NCBI GenBank assembly: GCA_020722165.1
Contig: DYLI01000029.1
Coordinates: 1 to 11,162, forward strand
Length of the DNA: 11,162 nucleotides
Reading direction: 5' to 3'
From: Halothiobacillus neapolitanus
GTDB taxonomy: Bacteria; Pseudomonadota; Gammaproteobacteria; Halothiobacillales; Halothiobacillaceae
Numbering within the stretch: the stretch's first letter is position 1; each line of letters begins with the position of its first letter. The notes below the pieces were generated by a model that was not told where the DNA came from, searched no databases, and worked only from the letters and a program-made list of their open reading frames with translations. Below, one piece after another: positions 5,640 through 11,162 of the stretch. The translations under genes were made by a program, and so were the position numbers.

Positions 5640-8600
5640 ATGCGTCTAGCAACCTTGCGCCTTGCCGGTTTCAAATCGTTTGTCGAGCCCACCGAACTGC
5701 ACTTTCCGTCCGAGCTGGTCGGTATTGTCGGACCGAATGGCTGCGGCAAGTCCAATACGCTGGATGCGCTGCGTTGGGTGATGGGTGAATCATCCGCCAA
5801 ACACCTGCGCGGCCAATCGCTGGATGACGTGATTTTTGCTGGCAGCGGACAACGCAAACCGGTCGCGCAAGCCTCAGTGGAGCTGGTGTTTGAGCATCAA
5901 GATGACTCAGGCGCGTTGCAAGGCCCTTGGGCACGCTTCAAGGATTTAAGTATTCGCCGCGTCTCGACCCGCGATGGGCAATCCAAGTATTTTCTCAACG
6001 GAACGCGCTGTCGGCGCAAGGATATTGCCGACCTGTTTCTCGGCACAGGTCTTGGGCGCGGCCACGGCGCAACCTCCGGCACGCGCAGCTACGCCATCAT
6101 CGAACAAGGTCAAATCAATCGCCTGCTGGATGCGCGCCCGGAAGAATTGCGCGCCACGCTGGAAGAGGCGGCGGGCATTTCGCGCTACAAGGAACGCCGT
6201 CGCGAAACGGAAATCTCCATTCAACACACCCGCGACAACCTCACGCGCCTGCACGATTTGCGCGATGAGCTAAGTCGCCAGCTCGACAAACTTGAGCGCC
6301 AGGCCAAGGCCGCCGAGCGTTTTAGGCTATGGCAACGCGAGGCCGCACAGCTTGAAATCGTGCTGCATTCGCTGCAACTGCAACACCTGCAACACGAACG
6401 CGAAGTCGAGCTTGCCCTGCACGCCGCAGAGCAGGCGCAACTGGATACGGCGCAGCAGCACCAGCAGCAATGCCATACCGACCTTGAAGATCAGCGTGCG
6501 CGGGATGCTCATATACAAGAGCAGCTGCATCAAGCCCAAGCACGCGCCTATGCCTGTGCCGCCGAAGTGTCCCAACTTGAGCAAGCGCGTCGCCACGCGC
6601 TGAGCCAAGCCGAACAGATTGAGCGCGAATTGCAGCAACTGGCGCAAGAACGCGCTCAGCACGCAAGACACCATGGCGAAGCGCAAACACATTGCTTGCA
6701 ACTTGCCAAAGACAGCGATGCCGCCGAGGCCGCCCTCGCGCCGCTGAACGCACAGGTCAACCAAGCCGCACTTACCCTTACCGCCGCTGAACAGCACGCG
6801 CAAGATTGCCGCCAAACCTTCGAAAATCTGCAAAACCAGGCGCAAGAACCCGCGCAGCAATTGCGCGTCGAACGCAGCCAGCTTGGTCAACTCGAACAGC
6901 AGCAACGCAACTTGCACGAACGCCTGCAACGTCTGAGTATTGCCAAGCTTGAAAGCGAAAGCCAGACGCTGGAACACGATTTGGATGCCTCGCGCCGCTC
7001 GCTTGAACAGAGCAAACAGCAGGTGGATGCACTCGAAGCGGCTCAGGATGGTTATGCCGATGTCGTCGCCAAGACGCGCCAAACCCTTGCCGAAGCCGAA
7101 ACACTCGCCGCCGCCCTGCACGCCGAAACTAACGCCATCCGCGCCGAGCAGCGTGCCCTCAGTGCGCTGGAACAAGCACAAAACAATGACACCAGCCCTG
7201 CACTACGCGCTTGGTTAAAGCTGCATGGCCTTGAGCAGCAACGCGCCGCAGAACACGTTCACGCCACCACCAAATGGCTGCAAACCCTTGATTGCGTGCT
7301 GGCCGATGCCTTGAATGCCGTGCCGGTGGAGACGCTGGATGACTGGTTTGCCAAGGCTAATGACCAGGCGACGCTTGGATTGTGGTTAGTGGAACGGGAG
7401 CCGCACGGTGTTGTGGCTCCCTCCCCCTTGACGGGGGAGGGCTGGGGAGAGGGGACTAAATCCCCAATCAACGAGATTGCAAACCCGCTCATGCAAGGCG
7501 ACTACGCCCAAGCACTGCTCAACGGCCTGCGCCCGAGTAGCAGCCTTGAGAGCGCGCTCGCACGCCGCCACGAGCTACAACCCGGAGAAGCCTGGCTTAC
7601 CCCCCAGGGCGACCGAGTCAGCCGTCATCTCTGGCAACGTCCGCCCGCGCCACACGGCAACCACGGCACGTTGCAACGCCGTCGGCGGCTGGAGCAGCTT
7701 GCATATGAGCTAGACAATCTAAGCCCGCGCCAGCACGCCGCAACCGAGCAACGCCAAGTTGCACACACTTCCCTGAGCGCGCTGGAGGCTGAACACAGCG
7801 CACGGCAACGCGAACACCGCGACACCTTGCGCCAGCAAAACGATCTGGCAATGCGCAGCGAGCAACTGCGCCTGCGCCTTGAACAAGCCCACAACCGCCT
7901 GCGCGGACAACGCCGCGAACATGCCGAGCTGCACGACGAACTACGACATGGCGAACAACGCCGCAGCCAACTGCAACAGCAGGTGCATGAATTGGAAAAC
8001 CGCGTCCGCGCTCAAGACATCGAACTTGGCCGCGCACGCGCTGCCCGCGAGCAGGCCGAGCAGGACAGCGCCCGCCTGCGCAACCTTGTGCGTGATGCTG
8101 AGCGTGCCGAACAGTCGGCACAATCGCGCCTGCACGCCCTGCAACGCGAACACAGCGTTCGCCAGCAGACTTTGACGCAATTTGCGACACAAAGCGCACA
8201 TCTGGACGCACGCGAGCAGGCATTGCTTGCACGCCAAAGCGCAAGTCTCACGCCACAGGCCGAACTCACCGCACAAATAGAAGCTGCTCGCCATGCGGAA
8301 CTCGCTGCCAATACCGCGTTGGAGCGCACACGCAAAGCTCTCGCCGCCCACACCGAAGCCACACGCAACGCGCAGGAAAGGCTGATTCATGCCGAGCGCT
8401 CGGTGCAACAGGCTCGCGCAGCCCTTGAAAGCCGTCGCCTGCGTCTGCAAGCCCTGGAATTGCGCGCCGAAGTGCCTGCCGCCCGGCTTGCTGACTGCGC
8501 CCAAAGCGACATCAGCCGCGCTCGTGAATGGGTCAATAACCTCGACATGGCCGCTGTGCAAACCCGCCTGCACGACACGCAAGCGCGCATTGCCCGCCTC

Positions 8601-9257
8601 GGTGCAGTCAACCTCGCCGCATTGGAAGAGTACGAGCAAGCGCGCCTGCAACACGCTGCAATGCAAGCGCAACAGACTGATTTGGAAGATGCACTGACCA
8701 CACTGGAAACCGCCATGCGCACCATGGATCAGGAAACGCGCGGACGCTTTCGCGAAACTTTTGAAGCGGTCAACGCCAAACTCGGCGCAACCTTCCAGCA
8801 ACTCTTCGGCGGCGGTGAAGCGCGGCTTGAGCTACAAGGTGACGCGCCATCATCCGAACATGACGACCCGGCGCAAAGTAAACAGGATCGCTGGCTGGAT
8901 CGCGGCGTGGTGTTGTTGGCGCGCCCACCGGGCAAGAAAATCAGCCATATCCACCTGCTTTCCGGCGGTGAAAAGTCACTCACTGCCATTGCCTTGGTGT
9001 TTGCGATTTTTCAGCTCAACCCCGCACCGTTTTGCCTATTAGATGAAGTGGATGCGCCGCTGGACGAGGCTAATGTGGGGCGATTTTGTGCTATGGTTCA
9101 GGCTATGTCGGCACGGGTACAATTCATCTTCATCACCCACAATAAAACGACGATGGAGCTGGCGCGGCATTTGATTGGTGTCACCATGCGCGAAGCGGGC
9201 GTGTCGCGCATTGTCGAAGTGGATTTGGATGCGGCCGTTAAAATGCTGGATGAGTAA
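5640..9257 (+). CDS. smc: Chromosome segregation ATPase Smc (condensin subunit)
   Basis: A 1205-residue SMC protein, the usual length or slightly longer. It forms a dimer that, with ScpA and ScpB, organises and compacts the nucleoid. The N-terminal head carries Walker A 'GPNGCGKSN' (residues 31-39) in the standard start 'MRLATLRLAGFKSF'. Long Gln/Arg/Ala-rich coiled coils span about 175-515 and 685-1015, separated by a hinge at about 520-680. The C-terminal head has the ABC signature 'LSGGEKS' (1107-1113), Walker B 'CLLDEVDAPLD' (1132-1142, catalytic Glu1136) and the 'THNKTTME' H-loop region. All ATPase residues are present. The hinge holds an odd insertion around residues 590-615 that includes 'PSPLTGEGWGEG', encoded by a palindromic repeat (see repeat at 7417). 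The start has only a weak GAAG as ribosome binding site. scpA/scpB are not in the window; zipA follows after 37 bp in the same direction. Confidence 0.98.
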   Translation: MRLATLRLAGFKSFVEPTELHFPSELVGIVGPNGCGKSNTLDALRWVMGESSAKHLRGQSLDDVIFAGSGQRKPVAQASVELVFEHQDDSGALQGPWARFKDLSIRRVSTRDGQSKYFLNGTRCRRKDIADLFLGTGLGRGHGATSGTRSYAIIEQGQINRLLDARPEELRATLEEAAGISRYKERRRETEISIQHTRDNLTRLHDLRDELSRQLDKLERQAKAAERFRLWQREAAQLEIVLHSLQLQHLQHEREVELALHAAEQAQLDTAQQHQQQCHTDLEDQRARDAHIQEQLHQAQARAYACAAEVSQLEQARRHALSQAEQIERELQQLAQERAQHARHHGEAQTHCLQLAKDSDAAEAALAPLNAQVNQAALTLTAAEQHAQDCRQTFENLQNQAQEPAQQLRVERSQLGQLEQQQRNLHERLQRLSIAKLESESQTLEHDLDASRRSLEQSKQQVDALEAAQDGYADVVAKTRQTLAEAETLAAALHAETNAIRAEQRALSALEQAQNNDTSPALRAWLKLHGLEQQRAAEHVHATTKWLQTLDCVLADALNAVPVETLDDWFAKANDQATLGLWLVEREPHGVVAPSPLTGEGWGEGTKSPINEIANPLMQGDYAQALLNGLRPSSSLESALARRHELQPGEAWLTPQGDRVSRHLWQRPPAPHGNHGTLQRRRRLEQLAYELDNLSPRQHAATEQRQVAHTSLSALEAEHSARQREHRDTLRQQNDLAMRSEQLRLRLEQAHNRLRGQRREHAELHDELRHGEQRRSQLQQQVHELENRVRAQDIELGRARAAREQAEQDSARLRNLVRDAERAEQSAQSRLHALQREHSVRQQTLTQFATQSAHLDAREQALLARQSASLTPQAELTAQIEAARHAELAANTALERTRKALAAHTEATRNAQERLIHAERSVQQARAALESRRLRLQALELRAEVPAARLADCAQSDISRAREWVNNLDMAAVQTRLHDTQARIARLGAVNLAALEEYEQARLQHAAMQAQQTDLEDALTTLETAMRTMDQETRGRFRETFEAVNAKLGATFQQLFGGGEARLELQGDAPSSEHDDPAQSKQDRWLDRGVVLLARPPGKKISHIHLLSGGEKSLTAIALVFAIFQLNPAPFCLLDEVDAPLDEANVGRFCAMVQAMSARVQFIFITHNKTTMELARHLIGVTMREAGVSRIVEVDLDAAVKMLDE
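7417..7454. repeat. GC-rich palindromic repeat inserted in frame in the smc hinge
   Basis: A perfect 9-bp inverted repeat, CCCTCCCCC (7419-7427) and GGGGGAGGG (7433-7441) around the loop TTGAC, is followed by CTGGGGAGAGGGG. This sequence type is known to me as a dispersed intergenic repeat in many proteobacteria; on its coding strand it reads as PSPLTGEGWGEG. Here it is in frame within smc (residues 594-605) without a stop codon. Its G-run composition differs sharply from the CAA/CGC-rich smc codons on both sides. Confidence 0.8.
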
Positions 9258-9294
9258 GTCCTATGAGTAAGATATTAGGTGGGTGGAGTTGAAT

Positions 9295-10290
9295 ATGGAT
9301 TGGATGTTATGGGCTTTAATCGGAGTGGGCGCGGGTTTAGCCGGGCTGGGTTTGTATTACTTCAATGCAACGCGCGGCGCAGAACGCGCACCTTTTCCCC
9401 TGGATGATGCCTTACGCAACACCTTCGGCGCTGACCCGCTGGATGATCCCTTTGCCTCATCCTCAGCACGGTCAACATCAGCACAATCGCCCGCCATCGA
9501 TCCGCGCATTGAGCCACGCATCGCGACTCCGCCGGAATTTGATGAATTAGGTGTCGGCCCCGTGCGCCTGCGCCCACAAGATGAAGCCGCCGCCGCACGA
9601 CTCGCCGCAGGACGGCAGCGCCACATGCCGCGTTTTAATTACAAAAATGCTATGGAAGACGCGCCACAAGCCAATAATGCGCGCCGCGAACCGCATTTTG
9701 ACGCAGGCTTTGATGCCACGATCGAGCGCACCGAGCCATCGAGGGATACGCGCCAAGAAGCCGCCGTGCCGCTCGCTCCTGCTCACAGAGAAGCGATTCA
9801 CGCCGCCCAAAGCAAACCCGCACTCCAGTCTGTGAACGAGCCAAGTCCGGCACATGAGCCTGAGCCTAGTGCGCCGCAAAGCGCCAAAGTCGCAAGCCCG
9901 GACGTCATCCCGCTCTATCTTGTGTCGCGCGCGCCAAGCGGCTTTGCCGGAAGCGACTTGCTGCCCTTATTTGCGCACATGGGTTTTGAGTTTGGCGAAA
10001 TGAGTGTCTACCACTTCATCGATGCTCATGGTCAGGTGCTCTTTAGCCTGATGAACGGTGTGGCACCCGGCACGTTTGACCCCGCGAGCATGAGCGAACA
10101 GAGCACGCCAGCCCTCGCGTTGTTCCTGCGTTTGCCGATTGCCCGTCAACCGAACCTGGTTTTGGAACAATTTCTTGATCTTGTTTACCACATGGCTGAC
10201 GCGCTTGATGCCGTTGTCCTCGATGATCGCCGCGAAGAGCTAAGCACCGAGTCGGTTGATCGAATGCGCGCGGTTGTCATTGACGATTAG
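9295..10290 (+). CDS. zipA: Cell division protein ZipA (FtsZ-binding membrane anchor)
   Basis: ZipA is an inner-membrane protein whose cytoplasmic C-terminal domain binds the FtsZ C-terminal tail, tethering the Z ring early in division. The protein has 331 residues (E. coli ZipA has 328). A single N-terminal transmembrane helix 'MLWALIGVGAGLAGLGLYYF' (3-22) is followed by a charged Ala/Pro-rich linker (about 25-200). The ZipA_C fold covers 205-331, with 'VIPLYLVSRAPSGFAGSDLL', 'MGFEFGEMSVYHF', 'LFSLMNGVAPGTFD' and 'AVVLDDRREELS', each matching a conserved ZipA_C block. The ATG at 9295 has GGAG six bases upstream; a GTG at 9283 would add four residues but has a poor ribosome binding site. It follows smc by 37 bp, so the two are probably co-transcribed. 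In many related genomes ligA follows smc-zipA; here a terminator and a convergent gene follow instead. Confidence 0.93.
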   Translation: MDWMLWALIGVGAGLAGLGLYYFNATRGAERAPFPLDDALRNTFGADPLDDPFASSSARSTSAQSPAIDPRIEPRIATPPEFDELGVGPVRLRPQDEAAAARLAAGRQRHMPRFNYKNAMEDAPQANNARREPHFDAGFDATIERTEPSRDTRQEAAVPLAPAHREAIHAAQSKPALQSVNEPSPAHEPEPSAPQSAKVASPDVIPLYLVSRAPSGFAGSDLLPLFAHMGFEFGEMSVYHFIDAHGQVLFSLMNGVAPGTFDPASMSEQSTPALALFLRLPIARQPNLVLEQFLDLVYHMADALDAVVLDDRREELSTESVDRMRAVVIDD

Positions 10291-10314
10291 CGCCAACTTG
10301 CAAGGACTGTAAAC

Positions 10315-10351
10315 AAAAAAGCCGCCGGAACTCTCGTTCTGGCGGCTTTTT
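10315..10351. terminator. Bidirectional rho-independent terminator
   Basis: An 11-bp stem, GCCGCCGGAAC (10321-10331) with GTTCTGGCGGC (10336-10346), closes a TCTC loop and contains one G-U pair. It is flanked by six A (10315-10320) and five T (10347-10351), so it can end smc-zipA transcription on the plus strand and rhodanese-gene transcription on the minus strand. It sits between the two convergent genes. Confidence 0.93.
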
Positions 10352-10374
10352 GATTGCATTGAAGCCTCAAAATA

Positions 10375-10977
10375 TCAGTTCAAGATGTAATACATTTTGT
10401 CCTTATTCATATTGTAGGACCAAGGCAGGTTGGCATTTTTCCAGCCATTGACCGTGCGCTTGCCCTTGTTTTCGCCATCTTTAGCTTTGTCGCCTTCGAA
10501 GCCATCCACTACGGTATAAACCTTGGTGTAACCCGCCTTGCCGAGCAAGCTCGCACCCTTGGAGCTGCGGTCTCCCGAGCGGCACATCAAAATGATCTCG
10601 CTCTCCTTGTTGCCGCCTTTCTTGGTCACGATGTCGCTAACCGCAGTAGTAAAGTCACTGTTTGGCGTGATTTTGTAACTTTTAAATTTTTCATCGTAAC
10701 CAGAAAGGTCGTTTAGGATGTAAGGCACGTTGCCATCAAGCATACCGTCCGCGTGTCCGACGTATTGCAGCTCTTCAGGGGTACGCACATCGATCAAAAT
10801 AACTTTGTCGTTGGCTTTTTTCATGGTGTAGGCTTCTTTGGCGCTCAAATAAAGCTTCAAATCAGTCTGTTTGATATCGATCACCGTGGCCGGATCAATA
10901 TCACCCGCTAACAGCGTCGGTGCAACAAAACCACCCAAAGCGGCCACCAAAGCCAACGTCAGTACGTTCTTCTTCAT
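10375..10977 (-). CDS. Exported rhodanese-like domain protein
   Basis: A 200-residue protein, ATG at 10975-10977, with GGAGGT at 10986-10991 as a strong ribosome binding site. Residues 1-24 are a Sec signal peptide: 'MKKN', a hydrophobic core 'VLTLALVAALGGFV' and the likely cleavage site 'LLA|GD', so the mature protein should be periplasmic. The rhodanese fold shows 'VILIDVRTPEEL' (59-70) and the active-site loop 'CRSGDRS' (132-138) with Cys132 as the persulfide-carrying residue, followed by 'YTKVYTVVDGFEGD'. Rhodanese-like domains bind or transfer sulfane sulfur, or act as redox/phosphatase-like modules; the substrate here is unknown. The loop is of the C-R-x-G-x-R-S kind, so activity is possible. 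An extra region lies between the two halves (about 76-125). It is Lys-rich and less GC-rich than smc and zipA. It has its own terminator and a candidate promoter, so it is probably a single-gene unit. Confidence 0.9.
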   Translation of the reverse strand: MKKNVLTLALVAALGGFVAPTLLAGDIDPATVIDIKQTDLKLYLSAKEAYTMKKANDKVILIDVRTPEELQYVGHADGMLDGNVPYILNDLSGYDEKFKSYKITPNSDFTTAVSDIVTKKGGNKESEIILMCRSGDRSSKGASLLGKAGYTKVYTVVDGFEGDKAKDGENKGKRTVNGWKNANLPWSYNMNKDKMYYILN

Positions 10978-11049
10978 CGTTACTTACCTCCATCAGGTTG
11001 AAACGGCATTACAGGAATTGCGCCGTCTGAAATTCCAATCACACACAAT

Positions 11050-11077
11050 TTTATATAAGCAAACTCTAAAATAGCAA
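11050..11077 (-). promoter_or_regulatory. Candidate sigma-70 promoter of the rhodanese gene
   Basis: On the minus strand, TTGCTA (11072-11077) and TATAAA (11050-11055) are separated by 16 bases, matching 4/6 and 5/6 of the consensus hexamers in an AT-rich stretch. It lies about 73 bases before the start codon. The resulting leader would contain a GGAATT/AATTCC inverted repeat (11014-11019 and 11031-11036), whose meaning is unclear. Confidence 0.5.
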
Positions 11078-11134
11078 TAAAAACGATGCTAACGAGCTAA
11101 ATAGGACTTACGCAAAAGTGCCGAAGACAGTCTT

Positions 11135-11162
11135 GTAGCCCGGATGCCAATCCGGCGCAGGT
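11135..11162. repeat. Third palindromic repeat copy, cut by the window edge or a short variant
   Basis: It begins with the same GTAGCCCGGATG end as copy A and holds CCGGAT (11140-11145) and ATCCGG (11150-11155) around a 4-base loop. The sequence ends at 11162, so its full extent cannot be seen. It lies upstream of the rhodanese gene, beyond the candidate promoter. Confidence 0.7.

Noticed and set aside
6327..7181. A 284-codon open frame antisense to smc
   Set aside because: It lies wholly against the smc coiled coil, whose biased GC-rich codons keep other frames open. Its product is low in recognisable motifs, and no ribosome binding site fits.
7941..8801. A 286-codon open frame antisense to smc
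   Set aside because: Same reason: it mirrors the second smc coiled coil and has Cys/Leu-rich composition typical of a shadow frame.
11014..11036. GGAATT/AATTCC inverted repeat in the rhodanese leader
   Set aside because: Six AT-rich pairs around an 11-base loop may be chance. No regulator or riboswitch family is recognisable, so it is only noted with the promoter.
11101..11116. ATAGGACTTACGCAAA, which recalls the terminal sequence of some insertion sequences
   Set aside because: The likeness is from memory, and no matching inverted end or transposase is visible in the window. It could be the end of an element lying beyond 11162, but nothing here supports that.
1..11162. CRISPR arrays, tRNA or rRNA genes, and phage or plasmid genes
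   Set aside because: No regularly spaced direct repeats, tRNA-like cloverleaf, rRNA sequence, integrase or replication gene was seen on either strand.

Overview
The window looks like chromosomal DNA of a free-living proteobacterium. The best fit is a betaproteobacterium, perhaps in or near Nitrosomonadales/Gallionellales, or an early-branching gammaproteobacterium. The reasons are an Smc-type condensin followed by ZipA, a short unimodal QueF, and dispersed GTAGCCCGGATG-type intergenic palindromes. The taxonomic call is inference; no rRNA or other decisive marker is present.

Layout: positions 1-4977 hold seven genes on the minus strand, read from 4977 downward. They are a TPR-like protein, a pseudo-receiver protein with a long Ala/Pro linker, a small COG2229/MglA-like GTPase, a winged-helix plus Roadblock-like protein, a PhnD-like ligand-binding protein with no signal peptide, a V4R-domain protein, and a Roadblock/LC7 (MglB-like) protein cut by the window edge. 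Most gaps are 5-54 bp; one 153-bp gap contains an intergenic palindromic element. Positions 4978-5204 are non-coding and hold a second copy of that element. Then come queF (minus) and the divergent smc-zipA pair (plus). The pair ends at a strong bidirectional terminator facing a convergent gene for an exported rhodanese-like protein. The last ~185 bp carry a candidate promoter for that gene and a third, edge-truncated element.

Functional reading: the seven-gene run looks like one signalling system. A Ras-like GTPase is encoded with two Roadblock-type partners, as in MglA/MglB and the actinobacterial conservons. Two apparent cytosolic small-molecule-binding domains (PhnD-like and V4R), a receiver-like scaffold and a TPR adaptor sit alongside. 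No kinase, transporter, pilus or DNA-modifying enzyme is visible with it, so its input and output are unknown. It is the most interesting part of the window. The smc-zipA pair is housekeeping (chromosome organisation and division), but smc carries an unusual in-frame insertion of a GC-rich palindromic repeat in its hinge region.
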